From Ga0077527 sp038106575 (lineage in GTDB: Bacteria; Pseudomonadota; Gammaproteobacteria; Burkholderiales; SG8-41), in NCBI GenBank assembly GCA_038106575.1, contig JAYOED010000001.1, positions 1 to 64,000 of the forward strand: a stretch of 64,000 bases of DNA. The letters run 5' to 3'. Below the pieces are notes generated by a model. It saw nothing but the letters and a program-made list of their open reading frames with translations, was not told where the DNA came from and ran no database searches. Position 1 is the stretch's first letter, and every line of letters begins with the position of its first letter. A program made the translations under genes and the position numbers. Below are positions 42,526 through 51,375 of this stretch, piece by piece.

Positions 42526-42557
42526 AAAACCCCCGGTAAAGGGGAGTAAACCGGGGG
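42524..42557 (-). terminator. Second minus-strand terminator between engB and hemB
   Basis: CCCCCGGT/ACCGGGGG, eight perfect pairs with a 12-base loop, is followed on the minus strand by TTTTTT (42524-42529). It backs up the first terminator and would also stop transcription running antisense into engB. Its loop is C-rich, like the loop of the anti-SD hairpin. Confidence 0.8.
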
Positions 42558-42559
42558 CC

Positions 42560-42585
42560 AAAAAAGCCTTAACTAAAATTAAGGC
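42560..42585 (-). terminator. First minus-strand terminator between engB and hemB
   Basis: GCCTTAA/TTAAGGC, seven perfect pairs with a six-base loop, is followed on the minus strand by TTTTTT (plus-strand A-run 42560-42565). It would end the candidate small RNA. Confidence 0.8.
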
Positions 42586-42615
42586 GCCCGCTCAGGGAGG
42601 AGAAGCGGGAGGCGG

Positions 42616-42647
42616 CCTAAGCTTAAGCCTAAGCCTAAGCCTAAGCC
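42616..42647. repeat. Short tandem repeat of CCTAAG
   Basis: Five copies of the hexamer CCTAAG occur in tandem, the second altered to CTTAAG. It sits in the non-coding region between the anti-SD hairpin and the hemB promoter. Such a tract could vary in length by slippage. Confidence 0.85.
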
Positions 42648-42666
42648 ATCTACAGCGTCAGACGTC

Positions 42667-42672
42667 TATAAT
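42667..42672 (+). promoter_or_regulatory. Likely -10 element of hemB
   Basis: A perfect TATAAT lies 64 bases before the hemB ATG. No good -35 hexamer stands at the expected distance. A leader hairpin CCCGC-cctc-GCGGG follows, and GAGGT provides a ribosome site. Confidence 0.45.
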
Positions 42673-42735
42673 CTGCAGAAGTTCCCGCCCTCGCGGGTCA
42701 TTAAAAACCTCCCGTAATTCCGAGGTCTTAGCGCC

Positions 42736-43746
42736 ATGTTTCCACTCGGTCGATACCCCTCAGTTCGCATGCGCCGTATGCGCAAGGATGATTTTTCTCG
42801 ACGCCTGATGCGTGAACATGTCCTGTCGACAGATGATCTGATCTATCCGATTTTTGTCATGGACGGGGAAAACCGTACCGAGCCCGTGGATTCCATGCCC
42901 GGTGTACGTCGCTACACCATAGACAAGCTGGTGGCACATTCTGCGAACTGCGTCCAACTGGGCATACCCGCAGTCGCGCTGTTTCCCGCCATTGAACGCT
43001 CTCTGAAAACAGCCGATGGTCGCGAAGCAGTCAATCCCAAGGGGCTTGTGCCACGTGCAGTAACCGCATTGAAAAAGCGATTCCCCGATTTAGGGGTCAT
43101 AACGGATGTCGCGCTTGACCCCTATACGACGCATGGACAGGACGGCGTCGTTGATCGCCATGGTTGTGTGTTGAACGACGAAACCATCGCAATCCTGGAA
43201 AAACAGGCGGCGATTTGCGCTGCAGCGGGAGTCGACGTGGTCGCCCCCTCGGACATGATGGACGGTCGCGTAGGTGCCGTTCGTGCCGCTCTGGACAAGA
43301 AAGGATTCATACACACACGCATCATGGCCTACTCCGCCAAGTATGCATCCGGTTTTTACGGCCCGTTTCGCGATGCCGTCGGCTCGGCAAAACAGTTGGG
43401 CAAGGGCGACAAGCGCAATTACCAGATGGATCCGGCAAACAGCAACGAAGCTCTATGGGAAGTCGGTCTGGACCTGCAAGAAGGTGCCGACATGGTCATG
43501 ATCAAGCCCGGGCTACCTTATCTGGATATCGTCCGCAGGGTAAAAGATCAGTATCTTGCCCCGACCTACGTCTATCAGGTGAGCGGCGAGTACGCCATGC
43601 TGAAAGCCGCCGCACGTAATGGCTGGATCGATGAACGCAGCTGCGCAATAGAGGCGTTGCTAGCATTCAAACGCGCCGGCGCCGATGGCATATTGACTTA
43701 CTTTGCACTGGATGCTGCCCGGTGGATCCGGGAAGCTCGCTTTTAA
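42736..43746 (+). CDS. hemB: Porphobilinogen synthase (5-aminolevulinate dehydratase)
   Basis: HemB condenses two aminolevulinates to porphobilinogen. The 336 residues include the metal/allosteric region DVALDPYTTHGQDGVVD and the two active-site lysines in MAYSAKYASGFYGPFRDA and MVMIKPGLPYLDI. The cysteine triad of zinc-type enzymes (DVxLCxYTxHGHCG) is replaced here by DVALDPYTTHGQDG, which marks a magnesium-type HemB. It follows engB as in many Betaproteobacteria and converges with the nucleotidyltransferase-like gene, leaving one base between the stops. Confidence 0.96.
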   Translation: MFPLGRYPSVRMRRMRKDDFSRRLMREHVLSTDDLIYPIFVMDGENRTEPVDSMPGVRRYTIDKLVAHSANCVQLGIPAVALFPAIERSLKTADGREAVNPKGLVPRAVTALKKRFPDLGVITDVALDPYTTHGQDGVVDRHGCVLNDETIAILEKQAAICAAAGVDVVAPSDMMDGRVGAVRAALDKKGFIHTRIMAYSAKYASGFYGPFRDAVGSAKQLGKGDKRNYQMDPANSNEALWEVGLDLQEGADMVMIKPGLPYLDIVRRVKDQYLAPTYVYQVSGEYAMLKAAARNGWIDERSCAIEALLAFKRAGADGILTYFALDAARWIREARF

Positions 43747-43747
43747 G

Positions 43748-44350
43748 TCAAGACTTTTTCAATAAAGCCTCTACTGCAGCAAGCCTGGCTCGCACGATAG
43801 CCCTGCCTTCACGTGTTGAGCGTATCGGAGCCCTCATGTCACCGGTGTCAAATACTGTCAACTCTACTGTCACGCCTTCATATTTCATTGTGAAGACCGG
43901 AAAGCCCGCCTGCTCGTTTCCTGCGTAGTATCTAGCCTGCGTGGCTCTGTAATTTATTGCACGATCTAGCAGAAAATGTTCCACCTGCTTTGCGTTATCC
44001 GCAAACAATTGAAGGCGTATGCCTGCATAGGGTCCTGCAGTGCCGGTCAGCACCGAACCCGTCAGATGCGGCGCAAAGGCCTCCAACTCGCGCATGATCC
44101 GGATCGCATATTCCCGCAAAACCCGCACTTGTCGCGATTGTTCACCGCCACGATAGATGCCCTGATATTCGCGTAACGCGACATCGATTTCTTCGTTTGC
44201 CGGCAATTTTTGGGTATCAGGGATGCCAAGCTGTTTAGCTGCCTTGCGTTTGGCTAATCTGTAGTCTTCGATTCCGTCCTGCGCCATCAGCCTCGCGGCG
44301 TGAACGGCGATCATGCTGCGAACATCATCGCGGCCGCGTTCCCTGGACAT
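43748..44350 (-). CDS. Nucleotidyltransferase-like hypothetical protein
   Basis: The 200-residue protein has an N-terminal helical part and a central segment, FAPHLTGSVLTGTAGPYAGI, that recalls the GS motif loop of minimal nucleotidyltransferases. The aspartate pair that normally follows the GS motif is not obvious, so catalytic activity is uncertain. It is probably cotranscribed with ponA, 44 bases upstream. I do not assign a function. Confidence 0.6.
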   Translation of the reverse strand: MSRERGRDDVRSMIAVHAARLMAQDGIEDYRLAKRKAAKQLGIPDTQKLPANEEIDVALREYQGIYRGGEQSRQVRVLREYAIRIMRELEAFAPHLTGSVLTGTAGPYAGIRLQLFADNAKQVEHFLLDRAINYRATQARYYAGNEQAGFPVFTMKYEGVTVELTVFDTGDMRAPIRSTREGRAIVRARLAAVEALLKKS

Positions 44351-44394
44351 ATCGCGCTCCTGCTCGCCACCAAACCCTAAGGAAAACCAATAAA

Positions 44395-46710
44395 TTAGAA
44401 CAACTGGGCCCTCACCTTGTCGGGCGCTTTCACGTTACCGGATTCTTGTTCTGAAGATTGCTTGGGTGCGGGAAATTCCTCGTAAAAATACTCGCTGATG
44501 CCCGTGTCTTCTTTTGCACGCAATCCGGTTTCCGGATCCACCTGAACGGTAATCACTCCGGCCGGAGGATTGAAAGGCTCTTCAGGTTCGCTTTTAAGTA
44601 CCGCACCCATGTAATTCACCCAGATCGGCAAGACTGCGCTGCCTCCGGTTTCGTTTTTGCCCAGCGTTTTCGGCCGGTCAAATCCCATCCACGCAATGGC
44701 AACTAAGCCCGGATGAAAGCCGCAAAACCAGGCATCAACGAAATCATTCGTGGTCCCGGTTTTCCCGGCGAGATCCGTGCGTTTGAGTTTCATGGCCCTC
44801 ACCGCGGTTCCCACTTTCACCACATCTCGCATGATGCTGGTCATGATGAAGGCATTGCGCGGATCTACTACCCGCTCCGCGGACTCTCCCGCGACCTGCG
44901 GTTGATTGACCAGCAAAGTGGCCCCCTTCGTATCCTCAATGCGCTCGACATAGTAAGGCATCACTCGAAAACCTCCGTTTGCAAACACCGAGTAGGCGCC
45001 GAGCATTTGTAAAGGGGTAACGCTACCCGCCCCAAGCGCCATGGTCAGGTAGGGAGGATGCAGTTTCGGATCAAATCCGAAGCGGGTGACATAGTCCTGC
45101 GCATACAGCGGGCCGATCGCCTGCAATACACGCACCGAAACCAGGTTCTTAGATTTTGCAAGCGCCATTCGCAAGCGCATCGGACCATCAAACTTACCGT
45201 CATAATTTTTCGGCTCCCAGTCTTCGGATCCAGTCTGCTCAGCCGTAAAAGTCAGCGGCGCATCATTGATCACCGTAGCCGGTGTAAAGCCTTTTTCCAG
45301 GGCCGCGGAATAGACGAAAGGCTTAAAACTAGAGCCCGGCTGGCGCAACGCCTGGGTAACGTGGTTAAACTGGTTGCGGCTGAAATCGAAACCTCCAACA
45401 AGGGCGTATATCGCGCCCGTTCGAGGATCGCCGGTCACCAGTGCCGACTCTACCGTTGGCAGCTGCGTAATCTGCCATTGGGATTTTTCGTTGCGAATGA
45501 TCCTGACGACGGCGCCGCGGCGAATTCTTTGATTAGCCGCAACCTTCCCTCCCAGAAACCGTGCAGCAAATTTCAGTGCATCCCCGGTTATGGTGATGCG
45601 CTCCCCGCCTGATCGGTAAACGCGCACCATTTTTGACGTGGCTTCAAGCACTATTGCAGGAAAAATTTCGTCGCTATCCGCTATATCCTGCAGCGCTTCC
45701 TCGAGGCGTTCATCGGTTGGCTCCCCCTTCAACTCTACATAGGCTTCGGGACCGCGATATCCATGTCTGTGGTCATATTCCAAAACTCCCTTGCGCAACG
45801 CCTCATACGCGGCTTTCTGGTGCTCTGAGCGCAGGGTGGTATGCACTTTAAATCCACGCGTATAAGCCTCTTGGCCGTAGCGACCGAACATATAAGCTCT
45901 GACCATCTCGGCAAGAAATTCCGCTTGCACAGGATATTTATTTAACGCCTGCTTGGCGGCCACTGGCTCTTTCGCCGCCTCTGTCATTTCCTGCGCTTTA
46001 ATCATGCCCAGTTCGCGCATCCGGCGCAGCACGTATTGCTGGCGCAGTTTCGCTCGTGCGGGATTGGCAATCGGATTCAAGCTCGAAGGCGCCTTGGGTA
46101 GGCCCGCCAGCATTGCATGTTCACCAACCGATAGCTCAGCCAGAGGCCTTCCATAGTAAATCTGCGCGGCAGCCGCAAATCCATAGGCGCGCTGCCCGAG
46201 GTAAATCTGATTGATATAAAGCTCAAGAATTTGCTGCTTGCTAAAGTTGGCTTCGATTTTGAAAGCCAGCAGCATTTCATTGAATTTCCGGATAAGCGTT
46301 TTTTCCTTTGTCAGAAAGAAATTGCGCGCAACCTGCATGGTGATCGTGGATGCACCCTGGCGAGCACCGCCAGACACAAAATTCGACAACGCTGCCCGGG
46401 CAACGCCGACATAATCCACTCCACCGTGCTGATAGAAACGCTCATCTTCCGCGGCAACGATCGCGTTGATCAGGTTCTTGGGAGTTTGGTCCAGCGAAAC
46501 GACACTGCGGCGCTCTTCGCCAAATTCGCCAATCAGTTTTCCGTCTGCACTGTAGACTCTGAGGGGTATCTTCGGACGGTAGTCGGACAGTGCCTCAAGC
46601 GAAGGCAACGTCGGATAAACCAATACCGACGTAAAACCGACGATAAGAGCACCGGCTACAGCCAGTAAAAACGCAATTAATAGTGGGATTACCCACCAAC
46701 GAACAGACAT
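44395..46710 (-). CDS. mrcA: Penicillin-binding protein 1A
   Basis: This bifunctional peptidoglycan synthase has 771 residues. It has an N-terminal membrane anchor (about 6-30, WVIPLLIAFLLAVAGALIVG) and a transglycosylase domain with the catalytic EDERFYQHGGVDYVGVARA and GASTITMQVARNFFL. The OB-like linker follows. The transpeptidase domain shows the SxxK motif in GSSFKPFVYSAA, SKN in LAKSKNLVSV and the KTG motif in AGKTGTTNDFVDAWF. It is divergent from the pilM relic, the usual mrcA/pilM arrangement. Confidence 0.95.
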   Translation of the reverse strand: MSVRWWVIPLLIAFLLAVAGALIVGFTSVLVYPTLPSLEALSDYRPKIPLRVYSADGKLIGEFGEERRSVVSLDQTPKNLINAIVAAEDERFYQHGGVDYVGVARAALSNFVSGGARQGASTITMQVARNFFLTKEKTLIRKFNEMLLAFKIEANFSKQQILELYINQIYLGQRAYGFAAAAQIYYGRPLAELSVGEHAMLAGLPKAPSSLNPIANPARAKLRQQYVLRRMRELGMIKAQEMTEAAKEPVAAKQALNKYPVQAEFLAEMVRAYMFGRYGQEAYTRGFKVHTTLRSEHQKAAYEALRKGVLEYDHRHGYRGPEAYVELKGEPTDERLEEALQDIADSDEIFPAIVLEATSKMVRVYRSGGERITITGDALKFAARFLGGKVAANQRIRRGAVVRIIRNEKSQWQITQLPTVESALVTGDPRTGAIYALVGGFDFSRNQFNHVTQALRQPGSSFKPFVYSAALEKGFTPATVINDAPLTFTAEQTGSEDWEPKNYDGKFDGPMRLRMALAKSKNLVSVRVLQAIGPLYAQDYVTRFGFDPKLHPPYLTMALGAGSVTPLQMLGAYSVFANGGFRVMPYYVERIEDTKGATLLVNQPQVAGESAERVVDPRNAFIMTSIMRDVVKVGTAVRAMKLKRTDLAGKTGTTNDFVDAWFCGFHPGLVAIAWMGFDRPKTLGKNETGGSAVLPIWVNYMGAVLKSEPEEPFNPPAGVITVQVDPETGLRAKEDTGISEYFYEEFPAPKQSSEQESGNVKAPDKVRAQLF

Positions 46711-47000
46711 CTAGTGGAAATTTAATTTTGTGAAAAAAGTCAAATAAATCTGCGGGTTACGCATCACATATATTGCAAAATATTATTGCTCGAGTCCGAA
46801 AAATCCTGCAGAGTTGACCTTGACGCGACAGCATTATAGGCGCATCACCCTCCAAAGGTAACGCAACAAAAAGTCTCTGTCTAATAGAAGGTTGCTGTTA
46901 TTATCTAAAGTAAGATATAGGTATTTTTCCCTAAAAATATATAGGTTAAGGAAAATTCCGTCTTAGTTTCGATGGCATCGAAAGCTTTTTCAAGCCCAAG
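46711..47000. other. AT-rich divergent region between mrcA and the pilM relic
   Basis: No gene is present. Promoters for mrcA (minus) and the old pil operon (plus) should lie here. TTGACC with TATAGG is a possible plus-strand pair but the spacing of 15 bases is short. A hairpin TATTTTT-ccct-AAAAATA occurs at 46922-46939. The region just before 47001 still reads FFKPK in the pilM frame, but the original start codon is missing. Confidence 0.4.
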
Positions 47001-47964
47001 ATGCCCCCGTCGATTGGCGTTGACATCAGTTCGTCCGCGGTCAAAATAGTGGAGGTTGCCGATGCGGGCAAGGGTTGCTACCGCCTGGAGAGGCAAGCCA
47101 TCGAGCCCCTGCCCCCGGAATCCGTCGTCGAGGGAAACATTAACAATCACGACGCGATCATCGAAGCTGTCAAGCGATGCCACAAAAAACTGGGCAGCAA
47201 TTTCAAGAATCTCGCGCTGGCACTGCCCAACGCCGCCGTCATCAGCAACAAGATTCTCGTTTCAGCGGGCCAGAACGACGATGATCTTGGTAATGAAGTC
47301 GAGTTGCGGGCCAACGAATACATCCGGTTTTCCCTAGACGAGGTTAATCTGGATTACCAGATCGTGGTCCCGGCTTCGAACAGCCCCGAGGACTTGGAGG
47401 TAATGATCGCGGCTTCGCGCAAGGACAAAATTGAAGTCTTTGTCGCCCTAGCCGAGGGCGCAAGATAAAAAGCGCTCGTAATCGATGTTGATTTTTTTCG
47501 CCGCGCGATCGGCTTTCGAATTGATCAAAGCGGCCATGCCGGAGCGGGGGTATGACATTAACATTGCTGTCGTTGATATCGGCGCGTCAACGACGAACGT
47601 CAACGTGCCGCAAAATAATCAATCGGTTTACATTTGCGAACAGCCCTTCGGCGGTGCGCAGCTGACCCAAAACATCCAGAACAAGTTCTGGCTTTCCGCA
47701 GAAGAGGACGAATCGGCCAAGCGGGCAGGTGGTCTTCCCAATAATTATGAATCCGAGGTTCTGCAGCCTTTTATGGATTCACGGGGACTCGGAATCGCAC
47801 GCGCGACACAGTGCTTTTTCTCATCCACGCAATACAAAAGGTTGACCATATGCGTGTGTGCCGCGATTCCCGGCATGGATGAAGCGGTCGCCAAACATAC
47901 CCATGTTTAGACTTCCGTCGCCAATCCCTTCTTCAGCATGGCCATGTCGTCGAATATCCTTCGC
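47001..47964 (+). pseudogene. pilM: pilM relic (type IV pilus inner-membrane assembly ATPase-like protein)
   Basis: The first frame (47001-47468) is clearly PilM: SIGVDISSSAVKIVEVADAG, then LALALPNAAVISNKI. It stops at a TAA. The second frame (about 47490-47910) continues SAFELIKAAMPERGYDINIA, then VVDIGASTTNVNV and RAGGLPNNYESEVLQPFM, with degraded residues near FFSSTQYKR. A TAG at 47908-47910 is followed in the same frame by TSVANPFFSMAMSSN, the near-end of PilM. Frameshift, stop and missing start together mean that the gene is dead. Confidence 0.9.
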
Positions 47965-47966
47965 TA

Positions 47967-48322
47967 AAACCTGAAACAGGATGCGCCGTCGCTGAAGGTC
48001 AAGCTGCAGGTCACGCCGGACGACAACGTCATCATGAACCTCAGAATCAACAAGGACGGCGTCGGACAACACACCCTGTTAGGGCCTTAGATTGATACCA
48101 AGCAGATTTCAACGTTTAGATGGTGGAACCTTGGTCATTGGCGGCATCTACACTCAGGACGATCGTTCCACGACGACAAAGGTTCCGGTTCTCGGCGATC
48201 TACCTTATGTCGGGTTTATCTTCAAAAACAACCAACGGGTTGATGACCAGCTTAAGCTACTGATCTTCGTTACCCCGAAAATCCTCAAGGAAGGCGCGAC
48301 TTTGCGCAAATTCATTCCGTAA
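47967..48322 (+). pseudogene. pilQ: pilQ relic (C-terminal piece of the type IV pilus secretin)
   Basis: Directly after the pilM remains, LKVKLQVTPDDNVIMNLRIN is the secretin core of PilQ. It meets a TAG at 48088-48090 and shows a shift after IDTKQIS. The last frame gives DGGTLVIGGIYTQDDRSTTT, then KVPVLGDLPYVGFIFKNNQR and LLIFVTPKIL, the PilQ C-terminus. Roughly the last 110 residues remain. pilN, pilO, pilP and most of pilQ, expected between pilM and this piece, are absent. The distal terminator is intact. Confidence 0.9.
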
Positions 48323-48329
48323 GGAACAG

Positions 48330-48364
48330 GGGTGGCGCTGTTGCGCCGCCCTTTTTGTTTTTGG
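48330..48364 (+). terminator. Terminator of the former pil operon
   Basis: GGGTGGCGC and GCGCCGCCC (one G-T pair) form a 9-bp stem with a four-base loop, followed by TTTTTGTTTTT. It begins eight bases after the pilQ stop and precedes aroK. Confidence 0.9.
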
Positions 48365-48406
48365 CTCTCGCCACTGCATGCAACCGCCTTCCGCTAGAAT
48401 CGAGGC

Positions 48407-48976
48407 ATGCAATCTATTGAACATTCTCCTCGGTCCGGTCCGGGCAATATTTTCCTCGTCGGACTGATGGGCGCCGGCAAAACTACAGTGGGCCGCATGC
48501 TAGCCAAACGCACCGGCAAGACCTTTTATGATTCCGATGCTGAAATCGAACGCACGACCGGGGTCAAAATACCATTGATATTTGAAATCGAAGGAGAGGC
48601 GGGCTTCCGGGCGCGCGAGGAAAAAATGATTGAAGCGCTGACAGCCAAGCAAGGAATCGTTCTCGCTACCGGCGGGGGTGCTGTGCTAACGTCGGCGAAC
48701 CGAAATTCACTGCAAGGACGCGGATGCGTAATCTACCTGCGCGCCCAGCCCGAAGACTTGTGGCGACGCACTCGCCGTGACCGCAATCGTCCCCTACTGC
48801 AGACGCAGGATCCGCTGGCAACCCTGAAGGAATTGCATGCACAGCGCGATCCTCTGTATTCCGAATTGGCTGACCTTGTCGTTGATACCGGGGTACAAAC
48901 CGTATCTTCCCTGACATCTCATATTCAGCATCGTCTGACCGAACTGGATCTTCGCGACGGGCGGGCTCAAATCTGA
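48407..48976 (+). CDS. aroK: Shikimate kinase
   Basis: AroK phosphorylates shikimate in aromatic amino acid synthesis. The 189 residues carry the Walker A loop GLMGAGKTT at residues 19-27, the shikimate-binding DSDAEIE, the FRAREEKMI segment, and LATGGGAVL. The lid is RDRNRPLL. A 10-base gap separates it from aroB. It lies in the usual place after pilQ. Confidence 0.95.
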   Translation: MQSIEHSPRSGPGNIFLVGLMGAGKTTVGRMLAKRTGKTFYDSDAEIERTTGVKIPLIFEIEGEAGFRAREEKMIEALTAKQGIVLATGGGAVLTSANRNSLQGRGCVIYLRAQPEDLWRRTRRDRNRPLLQTQDPLATLKELHAQRDPLYSELADLVVDTGVQTVSSLTSHIQHRLTELDLRDGRAQI

Positions 48977-48986
48977 AACCACTCTC

Positions 48987-50096
48987 ATGGTAAAACCGAC
49001 CCCTGTTACGGAATTGAAGGTTAATCTGGCAGACCGCAGCTATCCCATCCATATCGGGCCTGGTCTGTTAGGACGTGGCGAACTCATAGCAAAACATCTG
49101 TCGCAGCCCCGGGTTGCCGTTATTACCAACGTTATCGTCGCGCCCCTGTATCTTGATGCCCTCATGACGGCCCTCAATAAGCACCGAATTTCCGTCGAAT
49201 CCATCATTCTTCCGGATGGCGAAGACCAGAAAACCTGGCATTCTCTCAACAAGATTTTTGACGCATTGCTGTCCGCCCGCGCGGAACGAAAAACCACTTT
49301 GATCGCCTTGGGGGGCGGGGTCATCGGGGATCTGACCGGATTTGCTGCTGCGACATTCCAACGTGGCGCACCTTATCTGCAGGTGCCGACCACTCTGCTT
49401 GCCCAGGTGGATTCTTCGGTCGGCGGAAAGACAGCCATCAATCACCCGTTCGGCAAAAACATGATCGGGGCGTTTTACCAGCCAAAAGCCGTCATTGCCG
49501 ATACCGATACGCTGAAGACGCTCCCCGATCGCGAACTCTCGGCGGGTCTTGCCGAAGTCATCAAATACGGTCTGATCGGAGATGAGGCATTTTTCGTCTG
49601 GCTGGAATCAAACATTGAAAACCTGCTTGCGCGTGATCCGGCTGCACTGACTCATGCCATCGAGGTTTCATGCCGCAATAAAGCCGTCATAGTCGCAAAA
49701 GATGAAACGGAACAGGGTGTGCGGGCATTGCTTAATCTCGGTCATACCTTTGGTCACGCCATTGAGTCGGGGCTTGGCTACGGCCAGTGGCTTCACGGTG
49801 AGGCTGTAGCCGCCGGTATGGTAATTGCCGCACGCGTATCGGAACGCATGGGGTTGCTGGACCGGTCTTCGGTTCAACGAACTATCGAGCTTCTTAAACG
49901 TGCCCGATTACCCGTGCTTGGCCCTGTACTCGGGGTTGATCGTTATATCGAATTGATGGGTCACGACAAAAAAGTGGAAGGGGGAGAAATCCGCTTCGTC
50001 CTATTGCGTAGGATTGGGGAGGCCTTTACCAGCGCTCGTGTCCCTGCTGAAACCCTTGCAATCGTTCTTGGCAGCGAAGGCGTCCATGCCGGCTGA
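48987..50096 (+). CDS. aroB: 3-dehydroquinate synthase
   Basis: AroB makes 3-dehydroquinate from DAHP. The 369 residues include ILPDGEDQKTWHSLNKIFD, the NAD-binding ALGGGVIGDLTGFAAATFQR, QVDSSVGGKTAINH and the zinc ligands in NLGHTFGHAIESGLGY and LHGEAV. Its end overlaps the dgt start by 11 bases. Confidence 0.97.
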   Translation: MVKPTPVTELKVNLADRSYPIHIGPGLLGRGELIAKHLSQPRVAVITNVIVAPLYLDALMTALNKHRISVESIILPDGEDQKTWHSLNKIFDALLSARAERKTTLIALGGGVIGDLTGFAAATFQRGAPYLQVPTTLLAQVDSSVGGKTAINHPFGKNMIGAFYQPKAVIADTDTLKTLPDRELSAGLAEVIKYGLIGDEAFFVWLESNIENLLARDPAALTHAIEVSCRNKAVIVAKDETEQGVRALLNLGHTFGHAIESGLGYGQWLHGEAVAAGMVIAARVSERMGLLDRSSVQRTIELLKRARLPVLGPVLGVDRYIELMGHDKKVEGGEIRFVLLRRIGEAFTSARVPAETLAIVLGSEGVHAG

Positions 50097-51210
50097 ACTG
50101 ATGTCTTACGCTGCAGGGGTGACCCGCTCTCGCGGACGCCGTCATCGTGAAGCGCCTCCGCGGGGTAGAACCGAATACCAGCGGGATCGCGATCGTATCA
50201 TCCACTCCACTGCATTCAGGCGGCTTGAGTACAAGACCCAGGTTTTCGTCAATCACGAAGGCGACCTTTTCCGTACTCGCCTGACGCACAGCCTTGAGGT
50301 GGCCCAGCTTGGAAGATCGATCGCACGCAGACTGGGACTGGACGAAGACCTGACGGAAGCTATCGCTCTCGCGCATGATCTCGGACACACACCGTTCGGC
50401 CATACCGGACAGGATGCGCTTAATTCGTGCATGCGGCCCTACGGGGGGTTCGAACACAACCTCCAGTCACTGCGGGTAGTCGACGTTCTCGAGCAGAGTT
50501 ACGGCGCGTTTGACGGACTCAATCTGACTTTCGAAACGCGTGAAGGCATCCTCAAACATTGTTCGCTCAAAAACGCCCGCCCGCTGGGTGATGTTGGCGA
50601 AAGGTTTCTCAGGCGTCAGCGTCCAGGACTCGAGGCCCAGATTGCCAATGTCGCGGATGAAATTGCCTACAACAACCACGACGTCGACGACGGCATCCGT
50701 TCCGGCCTCTTGAATATCGAAAAGCTGTTGTCAGTGGCCATTTTCCGTCGGCATATGCGGGCGGCATTGAAGGCGTTTCCCAAAATCGACGGACGACGCC
50801 TGGTGCATGAAACCGTCCGACGCATGATCAATACCTTGGTGACCGATCTGATCCGCCATAGCGCCGCAACAATTCGGCATTACGCACCGCAATCCATTGA
50901 TGAAGTGCGACGTGCGCCGGTGATGATCGGTTTTTCTGAACGAATCCAGCGCGATCAAACCGAACTCAAGCAGTTCCTGCGCGCCAACCTGTACCGCCAT
51001 TACCGGGTATCCCGAATGAGTGCTAAGGCGCGTCGCATCATCAACGAACTGTTCCAGGCTTTTCTAACAGAACCCGGGCTACTGCCCCCCGAATTCCAGG
51101 GCCGAGCCCTTGACGGTGCGCCGCGTGCAATCGCCGACTACATTGCCGGCATGACCGATCGTTACGCCATCGCCGAATACCGACGCCTGTTTTCCATCGA
51201 AGTCGGCTGA
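50086..51210 (+). CDS. dgt: Deoxyguanosinetriphosphate triphosphohydrolase-like protein
   Basis: This HD-domain dNTP triphosphohydrolase has about 374 residues. RDRDRIIHSTAFRRLEYKTQ opens the domain, FRTRLTHSLEVAQ gives the first histidine, IALAHDLGHTPFGH is the HD motif, and IANVADEIAYNNHDVDDG the distal aspartate. The ATG at 50086 is taken as start (AAGG upstream); 50101 is possible, and the frame is open further upstream inside aroB. The aroB-dgt-gltB order is conserved in Betaproteobacteria. Confidence 0.93.
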   Translation: MPAELMSYAAGVTRSRGRRHREAPPRGRTEYQRDRDRIIHSTAFRRLEYKTQVFVNHEGDLFRTRLTHSLEVAQLGRSIARRLGLDEDLTEAIALAHDLGHTPFGHTGQDALNSCMRPYGGFEHNLQSLRVVDVLEQSYGAFDGLNLTFETREGILKHCSLKNARPLGDVGERFLRRQRPGLEAQIANVADEIAYNNHDVDDGIRSGLLNIEKLLSVAIFRRHMRAALKAFPKIDGRRLVHETVRRMINTLVTDLIRHSAATIRHYAPQSIDEVRRAPVMIGFSERIQRDQTELKQFLRANLYRHYRVSRMSAKARRIINELFQAFLTEPGLLPPEFQGRALDGAPRAIADYIAGMTDRYAIAEYRRLFSIEVG

Positions 51211-51375
51211 GTTTTTCTTGCGGTTTTCAGGGCCACGGATGGTTGTGGCAACCCTTTGATGGAGGTAGACTTATCGGGTTTCACTCCGGGTTCGTATTTT
51301 TTATTCTACAGGTTGTGGCGTCGCAGCATTATTGACTACAACCATTTGATTTTAAGTGGTTTTAAAGAGGTTTTG

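Larger units (their letters stand above)
42524..42650 (-). ncRNA. Candidate small RNA with anti-Shine-Dalgarno loops
   Basis: Read on the minus strand, this region holds three perfect hairpins in a row. The first (42587-42609) has stem CCCGCT/AGCGGG and the loop UCUCCUCCCUG, complementary to ribosome-binding sites. The second (42566-42585) has stem GCCUUAA/UUAAGGC followed by six U. The third (42530-42557) has stem CCCCCGGU/ACCGGGGG, the loop UUUACUCCCCUU and again six U. None of the U-runs exists on the plus strand. This is the layout of anti-SD regulatory RNAs such as the CUCCUCCC-loop RNAs of other proteobacteria. The 5' end and promoter are not defined. Confidence 0.6.

Noticed and set aside
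42616..42647. Telomere-like repeat
   Set aside because: The CCTAAG tract is short, internal and flanked by core genes; it is better described as a simple tandem repeat.
47001..48322. New small genes in the pil region
   Set aside because: The open frames here align in order with PilM and PilQ segments and are fragments of those genes, not independent genes.
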